DNA from: an uncultured Clostridia bacterium
GTDB taxonomy: Bacteria; Bacillota; Clostridia; Christensenellales; UBA1242
Assembly (NCBI GenBank): GCA_934746645.1
Contig: CAKVFE010000001.1
Location: 751,483-815,482, forward strand
Direction: 5' to 3'
DNA length: 64,000 bases
Position numbers and translations under genes: made by a program. The notes below the pieces were generated by a model that searched no databases, was not told the DNA's origin, and saw nothing but the letters and a program-made list of their open reading frames with translations. Positions 8,868 through 17,829 of this stretch are shown piece by piece; within the stretch, counting starts at the first letter, position 1, and each line of letters opens with the position of its first letter.

Positions 8868-8957
8868 TATCCCTGTGTAGATTACGACTGCATTTCATTT
8901 GTCGATTGTTCGTTTCACTCTCAAGTTCGGCTACGCTTGATAAATGACAGACAGGAA
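8868..8957 (-). repeat. Repeat B, diverged inverted copy
   Basis: Reverse complement aligns along its whole length with 857-942 (GTGAAACG, AATGCAGTCGTAATCT). The terminal stem is partly decayed. Confidence 0.75.
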
Positions 8958-9229
8958 AATATATTGACTTAAATTATATTATCGTTTAAGTTTCGGCAAA
9001 CTTATAATGATAGGTGGGGTATTATAGTGAGTAAAATAATATTACATAGTTTTATATAAACACTATAGTTAAAGTGGTTGTATATAGCAAAAATTATTAT
9101 TTTTTTGCTTGCATAAAAATATTTAATTATGGTATATTATTTCTTGCAAAAATTTATGGTTAAAATAAATAAAAAACCATAATTAATTGTTATTTTAGTA
9201 TATCAAACCTGTAAAAAGTTGCATTTTTT

Positions 9230-9258
9230 TTGCAAATATATGTGTTTTGATGTATAAT
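9230..9258 (+). promoter_or_regulatory. Promoter of the gene at 9291
   Basis: TTGCAA (9230-9235), 17-bp spacer, TATAAT (9253-9258). Confidence 0.75.
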
Positions 9259-9290
9259 TTATTTATAATAAAAGGATTGGAGATTTTAAT

Positions 9291-10100
9291 ATGACAATAG
9301 ATTTGAAAGATAGTAATAAAACCAAATTGTCATTAAAAGTTAACAAGGCAGTGGTGGACTATATAAAGGAGCATAAGTCTAACGGCACAACTCGTATTAT
9401 TGCTACCAATGATTTAGTTAATGCAGTATATGGCAAGTTGGGTATTAGTGAGATTGCTACACCAGAAACAAAACAACAAGTAATTGGCTGTGTTAAAAAA
9501 TGTTTAACATTGCTTGAGGAAGTTAAAGCTATAGCACCTACTTCTTCTACTCCTAACAATGTTGTTGAGTATATGGAATATAAAAAACTTGGCAAACAAA
9601 CAAAACTTGTTGCCGATAAAGCATCTGCTTATAGTGTTAGCCCAGAGTTTTCTAAAAAAGTATCAGCTTTAAAGACCAACGAAATGCTTCTTAACTGTGA
9701 ATATTTGGCTTTAAGTGTTAATGATAAAACTTTGGATATTTTGATAGCAAAAGATTTGGCTTATGATAAAGTTAAATATTGCAATTCATTGTTTGACTAT
9801 ACAAAAGTTGCTGATTACATAGGTTGTTACAATGCTGACACCAATAAAGTGGACTTTGTTGCTACAGCTGGAGAAAGAAGAGCTTTTTATTGCAATAATG
9901 CTAAAAAACATATTTTGCCAGAAAAGAGAGAAATCATTAACTTATATTATATGGTTAATATGTCAAAATATAAAGATTTGTTTATGCCATCAAGACAAGT
10001 TAATAATGCATCTACATTGTTAAGTCTTCGCAACGACAACAACAAGATTTTGGCTACTGACAAACTAGAACTTAAACCTGAAGCATATCGTGCTATTTAA
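9291..10100 (+). CDS. Unknown 269-residue protein
   Basis: A soluble protein with a good AAGGATTGGAG site. The N-terminal 90 residues look helical and basic, with a pattern (TTRIIATNDLVNAVYGKLG) that could be a helical DNA-binding or adaptor unit; this is not a firm match. The rest is mixed alpha/beta. No signal peptide or membrane segment. It is flanked by a strong promoter and a terminator shared with the convergent gene at 10197, which is also unrecognised. Confidence 0.8.
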   Translation: MTIDLKDSNKTKLSLKVNKAVVDYIKEHKSNGTTRIIATNDLVNAVYGKLGISEIATPETKQQVIGCVKKCLTLLEEVKAIAPTSSTPNNVVEYMEYKKLGKQTKLVADKASAYSVSPEFSKKVSALKTNEMLLNCEYLALSVNDKTLDILIAKDLAYDKVKYCNSLFDYTKVADYIGCYNADTNKVDFVATAGERRAFYCNNAKKHILPEKREIINLYYMVNMSKYKDLFMPSRQVNNASTLLSLRNDNNKILATDKLELKPEAYRAI

Positions 10101-10128
10101 GTAGGTTTAATTAATTATTAAGATAACA

Positions 10129-10163
10129 AAAAGACTTTACCTTTTGGTAAAGCCTTTTTTTAT
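10129..10163. terminator. Shared bidirectional terminator
   Basis: Stem AAGACTTTACC/GGTAAAGCCTT with one A-C mismatch; T run on the plus side and A run on the other, serving the convergent genes at 9291 and 10197. Confidence 0.85.
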
Positions 10164-10196
10164 ACAATCTTATAATTATTTTATCTGTATTTAATA

Positions 10197-10934
10197 TTAA
10201 TCAATGCTATCTAGCAAAGAATCTACATAAGATCTTCTTTCTCTTTCTTCTTTTGCAATAGCATCTTCAAGACTCATATTATAACTTTCTATCTTTTTAG
10301 AAAGTTTATTTTTGTGCTCTTGATATTCTTCTGGGTTACAGTCTGACCAGTGAGTATGTGGAACAACTAGAGTGTATTTGCCTTCATCAGTACGATAGAA
10401 TGCACACAATGTATCTTTTCTATTAAAATTGCCAAATCCTTTAATAACATCTGCCCAACATTTTGCTGTATATTGTGAGTCTGGGATAGTAAATATATTT
10501 TTAGATTCCAACAAAGCTTTTAGTGGGTCTAGTCTAGATTTTGCTGTTTTTAAATATGTACTTTCACAAAATTCGGTTTTCTTGCCATTGACCATAACAA
10601 ATTTTGGTAATGTAAGAAGTACAGTAGGATAACAGATGGTTTCTGGTACACGATGATAATTGTAAGATACAGCTTGTTTTGCAGTAAGTGGATTTTTTGT
10701 AGAACCAACTCTTGTTGTTGTACCGTCTATTGAACCATAACTAGAAGCACTTAGTCCACCGTGAAGGATTGACTTCAATTTTTTCATAGGGTCGCCGTCA
10801 GACATAAAATCTCTATAATCGTTGACTTGATGAGCCAAAACCATAAACTCGTCCATTTTATTAAGTTTCTTTAACATTTTGTGTAAATAATTAATTAGTT
10901 CTTCTTTAGTATCAAAAGTAAATTCTTCAGCCAT
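10197..10934 (-). CDS. Unknown 245-residue cytoplasmic protein
   Basis: A soluble protein with an N-terminal helical segment (to about residue 55), a Gly/Ser/Thr-rich stretch (LHGGLSASSYGSIDG), a middle domain containing scattered Cys and His (CESTYLK, CYPTVL, HTHWSDC), and a charged helical C-terminus. GGAG lies nine bases before the ATG. I recognise no family. The absence of a signal peptide places it in the cytoplasm. Confidence 0.75.
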   Translation of the reverse strand: MAEEFTFDTKEELINYLHKMLKKLNKMDEFMVLAHQVNDYRDFMSDGDPMKKLKSILHGGLSASSYGSIDGTTTRVGSTKNPLTAKQAVSYNYHRVPETICYPTVLLTLPKFVMVNGKKTEFCESTYLKTAKSRLDPLKALLESKNIFTIPDSQYTAKCWADVIKGFGNFNRKDTLCAFYRTDEGKYTLVVPHTHWSDCNPEEYQEHKNKLSKKIESYNMSLEDAIAKEERERRSYVDSLLDSID

Positions 10935-11498
10935 TTTTTTAACTCCATATATAGTTTATTGTTAGTGTTAAATGTAAAAAGCTATATTAACAATAACAAC
11001 TGGTATTGTTGGTTATGTGCACCAACAAATTTATTACATATATATTATAACATATCATTTTGCAATTTTCCATAGGGAAGTCGAAATTTTATTTGATTGA
11101 TTGCAATATTTATTGTAATACTTGCAAAAGTCTTTGCATTTGATATATCATATATTGTACATATAGATATAGTTTAGGTTAGTGCTTTTATAAGTCATAT
11201 CTTTTAATTATTATATATTGTGTATTTAGCGTGTATTATTTTGTTTATTTATATTTTATAGGTAAGATATAAATTAGATTTTATTATATTTATCTGCTGA
11301 AAATTAAAATATAATTTCATTTTATTATTATGTTGAGATGTCAGAGTGGCCTATACCCCAACAACTAAAAGTTTTGGGGATTCCGATAGTTTGTGCTTAA
11401 AAGCCTTTTCAAGTCTTTTGCACATTCGACCACTCAATAGATTGTTGAATATAATAAATATATTTTAAACAAAAAATATAATTACATTTTATTATTAT
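10935..11498. other. AT-rich gap with a rearranged tRNA-Ser copy
   Basis: No protein gene seen. 10935-11300 is AT-rich with no clear signal. From 11306 there is a 44-base block nearly identical to the region upstream of and into the real tRNA-Ser, followed by an inverted tRNA-like segment. Confidence 0.75.
11306..11440 (+). pseudogene. Partial, inverted-repeat tRNA-Ser derivative
   Basis: 11306-11349 matches 11473-11516 at 42 of 44 positions, covering the upstream region and the tRNA 5' end through the D-arm. After GAGTGG the sequence departs. At the far end, 11420-11435 is the reverse complement of GAGTGGTCGAATGTGC, matching the D-arm of the real tRNA at 15 of 16 bases. So two tRNA 5' halves face each other. 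Internal hairpins (CCCCAA/TTGGGG, GTGC/GCAC) fill the space between them. No intact cloverleaf can be drawn on either strand. Confidence 0.65.
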
Positions 11499-11586
11499 GC
11501 TGAGATGTCAGAGTGGTTGAATGTGCTGGTCTCGAAAACCGGTATACCGAAAGGTATCGAGGGTTCAAATCCCTCTCTCAGCGCCA
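11499..11586 (+). tRNA. tRNA-Ser(CGA)
   Basis: The acceptor stem GCTGAGA/TCTCAGC pairs fully, with discriminator G and encoded CCA. The anticodon stem CTGGT/ACCGG holds the loop CTCGAAA, giving anticodon CGA (reads UCG). A long variable arm (TATACCGAAAGGTAT) and a GGTTCAAATCC T-arm complete a class II serine tRNA. A terminator follows five bases later. Confidence 0.95.
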
Positions 11587-11590
11587 TTAT

Positions 11591-11615
11591 AAGCACCATA
11601 TTTTGGTGCTTTTTA
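11591..11615 (+). terminator. Terminator of tRNA-Ser
   Basis: Stem AAGCACCA/TGGTGCTT with a 5-base loop, then a T-rich tail. Confidence 0.85.
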
Positions 11616-11748
11616 TTTTTTATATTTTGACTATGTTAAATACATAAATAAAAATGTTAAGATAATATTATGATTATAAGTAGTATTTTTTTTAAAAATT
11701 AAAAGCAAAAAATATTAAGTATGTTATAATGATTTTGTGGAGAAGAAA

Positions 11749-11955
11749 ATGAGTAAATATCAAAAACTTTGGGATTATATAAAAGATAGTGGTAAAAGTG
11801 AACTTTTACTTAGTTTTGATGAGGTGAAAAATATATGTGGGTTTGAAATAGACCACGCATTTTTAAGTTACAAAAAAGAATTAAAAGATTATGGCTATGA
11901 AGTTACAAAAATATCATTAAAGGCAAAAACGATATTGTTTAACAAAATTGCTTAA
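11749..11955 (+). CDS. Small conserved protein (68 residues)
   Basis: The true start is the ATG at 11749, five bases after GGAGAA; a longer reading from an upstream GTG would overlap the ribosome site. The sequence (MSKYQKLWDYIKDSG, LSFDEV, GFEIDHAFLSYKKEL) belongs to a small, widespread Bacillota family I recall but cannot assign a function (DUF7662-like). The pattern of short helices then a beta hairpin would fit a winged-helix fold. TATAAT at 11725-11730 provides the -10. It lies 18 bases upstream of the DUF1697 gene, likely an operon. Confidence 0.8.
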   Translation: MSKYQKLWDYIKDSGKSELLLSFDEVKNICGFEIDHAFLSYKKELKDYGYEVTKISLKAKTILFNKIA

Positions 11956-11973
11956 TATGAAAAAGGAGATTGT

Positions 11974-12519
11974 ATGAAATATATAGTTTTGCTTCGTGGA
12001 GTTAATATTAGTGGTAAAAATAAAATATCAATGCCAGTATTAAAAACAACTTTACAACAAAATGGATTTAAAAATGTTGTGACTTTTCTTAATAGTGGTA
12101 ATATTATTTTGGAAAGTGATATTGAAGATAAGGATAGTTTAAGCCAAATAATTTTTAAAATCATACAAGACGAGTTTGGTCTTGATATTCCTGTTTTTAT
12201 AACTACAGATACTCAACTTGAAGATGTATTAAACAATAGTCCTGAATGGTGGGATACTGATGATAAAAATATTTACAACAATTTGATTTTTATTTTCCCA
12301 TCAACCAACTTTGAAGAAATATATAGTGTGGTTGGAGAGCCTAGCGAAAATATAGATAAAATTAAGGAATACAAAAATCATATTTTTTGGTCGTTCGACT
12401 TAAAAAATTATAGAAAATCTAACTGGTGGATAAAAACAGCGAGTACAAATATAAAAGATAAAATTACAATTCGTACAGCTAATACAGTGAAGAAAATTTT
12501 GGATATTTGCAAAAAATAG
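11974..12519 (+). CDS. DUF1697 family protein
   Basis: 181 residues with a clear DUF1697 signature: YIVLLRGVNISGKNKI at the N-terminus and LNSGNIILES about 45 residues in, then the family's C-terminal block. The start is set by AAAGGAG. The family is common in bacteria and its biochemical role is not established. It is expressed with the small protein at 11749. Confidence 0.9.
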   Translation: MKYIVLLRGVNISGKNKISMPVLKTTLQQNGFKNVVTFLNSGNIILESDIEDKDSLSQIIFKIIQDEFGLDIPVFITTDTQLEDVLNNSPEWWDTDDKNIYNNLIFIFPSTNFEEIYSVVGEPSENIDKIKEYKNHIFWSFDLKNYRKSNWWIKTASTNIKDKITIRTANTVKKILDICKK

Positions 12520-12683
12520 TATGTGTATTACTCATATTATTTTTTTACTTTATTAAGTTATAAATATATTTATATATACAATTTCTAAACTATCAAAAAT
12601 AAATTCGGGACAAAGATAGAAATCAAAAAACTATTCTTTCTAAGTAGTATATGTTATAATGATTTTGTATAGGAGAAATTTGA

Positions 12684-14273
12684 GTGGAAGAATTGATAAA
12701 AAAGATTTGCGATAAATGCAATATCAAATGTCAAAAAATAGAAAAAGCAGTTTCGGGATTTACCAATATCACTCATTTTGTCAATGATGAGTTTGTTGTT
12801 AAAATTATCAATACTTTTACAAAGCCTGAAAAACTTAGAAAAGAAATTGCTTTTTACAAGAATGTCCAATTAGATTTTATTCCACAATATATAGACAGTG
12901 GAGAAATAGACGGAAAAGATTATTTGGTTATAAGAAAACTTAATGGACAAAGTTTGTATAATATTTGGCATACACTTAATAGTATTGAAAGAAGTAATGT
13001 AGTAAATCAAATAGGGGATATTTTAAACAAATTTCATACTTTAAAAGGCGATTTTTTAGACAGCAAGTTTGTTCAAACGGACTGGGTATCAAAATGGCAA
13101 AAGAGTTTTGATTTAAACATCGACATTTTAAATAAAAGAGGGTTTGATACTTCAACATTAAAAGATTTTAAAGAAAATCGACTTACACAGTTGTTTTCAC
13201 AAAATAAACCTTGCCTTGTTTATAATGATGCCCACTTTGACAATTTTATTTATGACAATGGAAAAGTATATTTGATTGACTTTGATAGGGTATTGTATTG
13301 TTCGATTAACTACGAACTTCTTGTCGTGAGTATGATGATTGACGCTCCACAAAAATTTGCTAATGCAGAAGCCGAACCTTTTGTAAAGAAAGAAGATTAT
13401 CAAACAATATATAGTCAATTAAAAGTGACATCTCCCGATATGTTTGATTTTGACAATATTGATGATAGAGTGTTTATTTATAAATTTATATATCGACTAG
13501 GTCAAGGTTACGAATACAATCGTAATAATTGGATACAAGACGAACTCAATGCTTTCAACAATCGTTTTTATAAAAATGGAAAAGGAGAAAATATGGACAA
13601 TCAAAAATTGTTAGATTCTATATTATTGTCAGATAATGTGTGTGAGCAATTTCATCATTATTATGACAATCATAATTCAGATTTTTATAAATGGCTAAAT
13701 GGTATATTACCAGAATTGGATACTTGTTATGCTTCTCAAAACAATCCTTGGCACATATATACTATTATAGACCACCTTTTACATTCAGTTGAAAATATCA
13801 ACAAAATGACTGTTGGCTATGACGAAACAATTAGAAAAAGACTAGCGTATGTTATGTTTTTACACGATATTGGTAAGCCAGAATGTCGCACTCCCAAATA
13901 TATTAATGGTGTAAGAAAAGATAGTTTTCACAATCACAATGTTGTTAGCGAACGCATAGCTAAAAGAGTTTTAAAACAATTTGGATTTGATGATAAAGAA
14001 TATGTTATTATGACAAAATTAATCTATAAACACGATATATTTATGTTTATAGAATTGCAACCAACAACCAATCCTTATCATCGTACACTTAGTGATAAAG
14101 TGATTTTGGACGAAATAAACGACCTTAATGAAGTCGGCAATGGCTACAAACTTATGTCCCAACTTATTATGATAGGTAGGTCTGATAGTTTAGCTCAAAA
14201 TCCAGAAAAGACTGCTGGCTCATTACATCTATTAGATGTTATGGAGTCAATGTTAAAAAATGTTAAGATATAA
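12684..14273 (+). CDS. APH-like kinase fused to an HD-domain hydrolase
   Basis: 529 residues from a GTG start, eight bases after AGGAG. The N-terminal half (1-300) is an aminoglycoside/choline kinase-like fold: catalytic loop VYNDAHFDN (Asp182, Asn187) and metal-binding LIDFDR (near 199). The C-terminal half (304-529) is an HD phosphohydrolase-like domain with an early His (IIDHLLHS), HDIGKP (394-399) and later HNHNVVSERIA, as in HD domains attached to tRNA nucleotidyltransferases. Between them the mRNA carries AAAGGAGAAA and an in-frame ATG at 13593 (Met304), so the HD half may also be made alone. The substrate of either half is unknown. Confidence 0.85.
   Translation: MEELIKKICDKCNIKCQKIEKAVSGFTNITHFVNDEFVVKIINTFTKPEKLRKEIAFYKNVQLDFIPQYIDSGEIDGKDYLVIRKLNGQSLYNIWHTLNSIERSNVVNQIGDILNKFHTLKGDFLDSKFVQTDWVSKWQKSFDLNIDILNKRGFDTSTLKDFKENRLTQLFSQNKPCLVYNDAHFDNFIYDNGKVYLIDFDRVLYCSINYELLVVSMMIDAPQKFANAEAEPFVKKEDYQTIYSQLKVTSPDMFDFDNIDDRVFIYKFIYRLGQGYEYNRNNWIQDELNAFNNRFYKNGKGENMDNQKLLDSILLSDNVCEQFHHYYDNHNSDFYKWLNGILPELDTCYASQNNPWHIYTIIDHLLHSVENINKMTVGYDETIRKRLAYVMFLHDIGKPECRTPKYINGVRKDSFHNHNVVSERIAKRVLKQFGFDDKEYVIMTKLIYKHDIFMFIELQPTTNPYHRTLSDKVILDEINDLNEVGNGYKLMSQLIMIGRSDSLAQNPEKTAGSLHLLDVMESMLKNVKI
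13582..13595 (+). promoter_or_regulatory. Internal ribosome binding site and start inside the fusion gene
   Basis: AAAGGAGAAA is followed, a few bases on, by an in-frame ATG (13593). This is as good as the best start sites in the window and lies exactly at the domain junction. Confidence 0.6.
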
Positions 14274-14279
14274 AAAAAT

Positions 14280-14308
14280 AAAAGGTATTATTGATTTAAT
14301 ACCTTTTT
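14280..14308. terminator. Terminator between convergent genes
   Basis: Stem AAAGGTATTA/TAATACCTTT with a 6-base loop and flanking A and T runs; serves 14273 and probably 14353. Confidence 0.85.
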
Positions 14309-14352
14309 ATTTTAACTTTAATAATAATTTAATATAATAATGTTTTTAATAA

Positions 14353-15483
14353 CTAAATATTATTGATAACTTTGTTAGCGATTTCAAATACTTGAGTATT
14401 GTCAACTTTGAAAGGAGTGTTGATTGTTAGATTGATGTTGTACAAATACAAAGGAACATTCCTATTAGTGTGACTCTTTTTGTGGTACAAACTACTTATA
14501 CCTTTTGAGTTAAGACTATTTTCAATTGTTTCTTTGCTATCAGCTTTATCCAATTTGCCAGTTTCGTGGTCGGCTGTAAATATTATGGCAGTGTCGTTGC
14601 GATTAGCACACCAATCCAATATGTAGTCTATACCTTCTCCAATATTCATAACTGCAGACATTGCACCAGCAAGATTGTTGTTGTGACTATTTTTATCAAT
14701 ATATGCTTCTTCTATCATAAGGCAAAATCCGTTGTCGTTGTCATAATCCATATAATCTAAAACAAAATTTAATAAGATGTTGTAGTCAATAGTATTGGTT
14801 GTGTTAGGTGTGTAATGCGAATATAAATTGTCTAAACTTGCAAGCAATTTGTTATCTTTGTTGGCACTTAACATTGATAGATAATCAGTATATATTTGAT
14901 AACCATTTTCTTCAAAATTTTTACCATATTTGTCAACATAATATTGAGTGTCTTGTTTGCCAATAAGCAAGTCTATATTGCTAGCATATTGACATTTTAT
15001 TATGTTGTCTTTATCATTTCGACTATTTGTATGAGCTGAAAAACAAGCAGGTGTAGCACCTGATAAATAATCAGTTGTTACTATTCCGGTCTTCTTATTT
15101 TTTGATTGGGCTATTTCCATAAGATGAGTAATATTGGTTTTATCTTTTCTAGATATGTTGCCATTGTCTGCTTTTTGTCCAGTCGCAAGAGCAGTACCAG
15201 CTGCAGCACTATCTGTTACTTCAGCATTGCGAGAGTAGGTGGTTATGTCAGTAACATAATATTGTTCAAATCCAAATGTTTTATCATAGTATGTTTTTGT
15301 GTTTGATATTACATTTGGCCCCATACCATCGCCAATAATATATATAAGATTTTTAATATCTTTACCTATACTTATTTCTATGTCTGGTTTTTCTTGTGGC
15401 TTAGGTGCACAACCACTTATTAATCCCAAAACCATCATAGGCAATATAAGCAAACTTAACAATAATTTTATACGCTTTTTCAT
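14353..15483 (-). CDS. Alkaline phosphatase, lipoprotein
   Basis: 376 residues. A lipoprotein signal (GLISGCAP) anchors it outside the membrane. The alkaline phosphatase fold is clear: metal-binding Asp in IGDGMGP, nucleophile Ser in VTDSAAAGTA, HTNSR, the Glu-containing IEEAYID..SHNN motif, TADHETG and the final KKSHTNRNVPLY His. It releases phosphate from external monoesters. It is shorter than E. coli PhoA (about 470). AGGAG lies upstream of the ATG. No Pho-box was identified. Confidence 0.95.
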   Translation of the reverse strand: MKKRIKLLLSLLILPMMVLGLISGCAPKPQEKPDIEISIGKDIKNLIYIIGDGMGPNVISNTKTYYDKTFGFEQYYVTDITTYSRNAEVTDSAAAGTALATGQKADNGNISRKDKTNITHLMEIAQSKNKKTGIVTTDYLSGATPACFSAHTNSRNDKDNIIKCQYASNIDLLIGKQDTQYYVDKYGKNFEENGYQIYTDYLSMLSANKDNKLLASLDNLYSHYTPNTTNTIDYNILLNFVLDYMDYDNDNGFCLMIEEAYIDKNSHNNNLAGAMSAVMNIGEGIDYILDWCANRNDTAIIFTADHETGKLDKADSKETIENSLNSKGISSLYHKKSHTNRNVPLYLYNINLTINTPFKVDNTQVFEIANKVINNI

Positions 15484-15765
15484 AATGTTCTCCTACAAGT
15501 ATTGTAACACAAAATTGTTATAGGCAAAAATGCTTGTTCCATTTTAAATAATAAAAAAATATTTTTAAGTCGAAAACAATAATGTGCCAAACTTTATTTT
15601 TCATATTAATGGTATTATGTTAATATATAATTGTTCGATATAAATTAAACTTATCAATATTGTATTAGTTGTTATTGATAAAACTATTATTATATATTTG
15701 GTGGTATTTATATTGAATAAAAAACATCTATAACTATTAATTTAGACTTATTTAAGGATAAAAAT

Positions 15766-16620
15766 ATGGAAAAAGAAATCAAGTATATTCCTTTTGAAAA
15801 AGCTTACAAAGACTTAATTGAATATGGAAAAGAAAAACAATTTGATAATATCGAAACATTAAGATGGATTATAGTTAAATCATTAAGACTTAGAAGAGAG
15901 CAGTTTGATAGTATATATCAAGTAGACGAATATAGTTATGATACAATGAAGAAAGCTATTGATAGATATGCTAAAGGCGAATCTCTAAGTAAAATATTTG
16001 GCTTTATCGAATTTTGTGGAAATTTCTTTGATGTTACTGATAATGTGTTTAACCCTAGATTAAGCACTGAATGTTTGGTTAAAGCTGTTGTTGATAAGTA
16101 CAAATGTAAAGATATAAAAGTTATAGATTTGTGTACTGGCAGTGGTAGTGTTGCTGTCACATTGTCTTTGCAGTTGGGACTTAAAGTTGATGGTGTTGAC
16201 ATATCTCCATTTGCTGTAGAAACAGCCACACTCAACAATAAAAAACTTGGTGGACAAGCTCAATTTTTCATTATGGATTTAAATGAGAACTGGGATAAAT
16301 ATCTTACTAAAAAATATGATGTTATTGTTTCCAATCCACCTTATTGGAATGCAGAAAAGATACTTGAAAATGTTGATGTTGTAAAGAACAATCCAATTAT
16401 TGGATTTGATGGTGGAGAAGATGGATTGTATTATATTAAAAATATCATTGACAATGCTCCTAAGTTTTTAAATCCAAATGGGCAGTTGTATCTAGAATGT
16501 GACCCAGACCAAATGGATAAAATAAAAAGCTATTTAAGTGATAATTTTGATAGTATTACCGAATACAAAGATTATAGAGATATAAGTAGAGTATTGGGTG
16601 CAACATTAAAAAAGCAATAA
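15766..16620 (+). CDS. prmC: Release factor glutamine methyltransferase PrmC
   Basis: 284 residues. The N-terminal helical domain is followed by a Rossmann methyltransferase domain with the SAM motif VIDLCTGSGSVAV and the catalytic NPPY (190-193). It methylates the GGQ glutamine of release factors 1 and 2. Unlike in many Bacillota, prfA is not next to it. The ribosome site is weak (AAGGA, seven bases upstream). Confidence 0.92.
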   Translation: MEKEIKYIPFEKAYKDLIEYGKEKQFDNIETLRWIIVKSLRLRREQFDSIYQVDEYSYDTMKKAIDRYAKGESLSKIFGFIEFCGNFFDVTDNVFNPRLSTECLVKAVVDKYKCKDIKVIDLCTGSGSVAVTLSLQLGLKVDGVDISPFAVETATLNNKKLGGQAQFFIMDLNENWDKYLTKKYDVIVSNPPYWNAEKILENVDVVKNNPIIGFDGGEDGLYYIKNIIDNAPKFLNPNGQLYLECDPDQMDKIKSYLSDNFDSITEYKDYRDISRVLGATLKKQ

Positions 16621-16791
16621 AAATATATGTATGCTAGTTATTAATGATACAATTAATTAAAAAATAAATTTTAAAAATTGTAAAAAATATATTGCAACAA
16701 AATAATTGTTGTGATAGTCTATGAAAGATGAAAAAGTTGTTATGGCACAAATTTAATAGACAAAACAACGAAAATAGTGCGATTAATAGTG

Positions 16792-16823
16792 ACCTTCTTG
16801 AGAGTTTTCGAGAAGGTTTTTTT
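16792..16823 (+). terminator. Terminator or attenuator before the ABC operon
   Basis: ACCTTCTTG pairs with CGAGAAGGT (one wobble), followed by seven T, ending 28 bases before the ATPase start. It may end prmC transcripts or attenuate the ABC operon. A short frame at 16721-16756 (MKDEKVVMAQI) lies just before it. Confidence 0.7.
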
Positions 16824-16851
16824 GTCGCCAATAACAGCAAAAGGGGTGCAA

Positions 16852-17829
16852 ATGATAGAAGTTAAAAACCTGACAAAAGTTTTTAAAATCGCAAAAAAAG
16901 AAAAAGGAGTGTGGGGTTCGATACGGGGATTGTTTAAAAGACAATACATCATTAAAAAAGCTTTAGATGATGTGTCCTTTACAATCAATGACGGAGATAT
17001 TGTAGGATACTTAGGACCCAATGGTGCAGGTAAAAGTACCACAATAAAAATAATGTGTGGAATACTTACGCCTACATCTGGTGAATGTGTCATCAATGGT
17101 ATGGTGCCTTGGAAAGACCGAACCAATTATGTAAAAGATATTGGTGTCGTCTTTGGACAAAGGTCACAGCTATGGTGGGATGTACCAGTTATTGATAGCT
17201 TTTATCTTTTAAAAGATATCTACAAAATACCTGATGATGTCTTTAATCAACAATTAAATTTGCTTACTGAAAAACTGGATTTAAAAGATATTATCAATGT
17301 CCCACTTCGTCAATTATCTTTGGGACAAAAAATGAAATGTGAACTTGCTGGTTCACTACTGCACAAACCAAAAATATTGTTCTTAGACGAACCAACTATT
17401 GGACTTGATGCTACTAGCAAATTAAATGTAAGAGAATTTATAAAGAGTATCAATAAAGAATATGGTATTACTGTAATACTTACTACTCACGATATGAATG
17501 ATATTGAAGCATTAACCAATAAAATAATTATTATTGGCAAAGGCAAATTGTTGTACAATGGTTCGTTTGACGCAATCAAACACAAATATAAAAACAATCG
17601 TATTGTTGAAGTCGAATTTGAACAAGAATATGATAATATATCAATTCCTAATTTCCAATTAGTTAAACACGAAGGTTGTGTTTATACTTTCAAAACTGAA
17701 GATAAAAACTTCAAACTTGCAGAGTTTATAACAGATTTAAGCAAACATTATAAAGTCGTAGATGTACAAGTAGAAAGTATTGGACTAGAAGAAATTATAT
17801 CAAAAATGTTTGGAGATTTGGGTGTATGA
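16852..17829 (+). CDS. ABC exporter ATP-binding protein (COG4586 type)
   Basis: 325 residues from the ATG at 16852, preceded by AAGGGG. An upstream in-frame ATG at 16777 is rejected because it would translate through the terminator hairpin. Motifs: Walker A GPNGAGKST, Q-loop region VFGQRSQLWWD (a hallmark of this subfamily), signature LSLGQKMKCE, Walker B ILFLDEPT, switch TTHD. It powers the two permeases that follow; its ATGA stop overlaps the start of the first. Substrate unknown. Confidence 0.93.
   Translation: MIEVKNLTKVFKIAKKEKGVWGSIRGLFKRQYIIKKALDDVSFTINDGDIVGYLGPNGAGKSTTIKIMCGILTPTSGECVINGMVPWKDRTNYVKDIGVVFGQRSQLWWDVPVIDSFYLLKDIYKIPDDVFNQQLNLLTEKLDLKDIINVPLRQLSLGQKMKCELAGSLLHKPKILFLDEPTIGLDATSKLNVREFIKSINKEYGITVILTTHDMNDIEALTNKIIIIGKGKLLYNGSFDAIKHKYKNNRIVEVEFEQEYDNISIPNFQLVKHEGCVYTFKTEDKNFKLAEFITDLSKHYKVVDVQVESIGLEEIISKMFGDLGV

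Larger units (their letters stand above)
8579..9290. other. Repeat-bearing intergenic region
   Basis: No gene is visible. The region holds a terminator, a short fragment of repeat B unit 1 near 8657 (GTCATTTCTAAAGC), one inverted repeat A, one inverted repeat B, and the promoter of the gene at 9291. Confidence 0.8.

Noticed and set aside
11332..11586. Single tRNA-Ser gene interrupted by an intron
   Set aside because: The intact tRNA at 11499 folds completely by itself, and the upstream block repeats its 5' end rather than supplying it.
11749..12519. Toxin-antitoxin pair
   Set aside because: Size and order fit, but the second gene is a clear DUF1697 protein and the first a known conserved small family not linked to toxins.
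17827..17829. Mollicute-type genetic code (TGA = Trp)
   Set aside because: Several genes end cleanly in TGA at the expected family length, and Trp is encoded by TGG.
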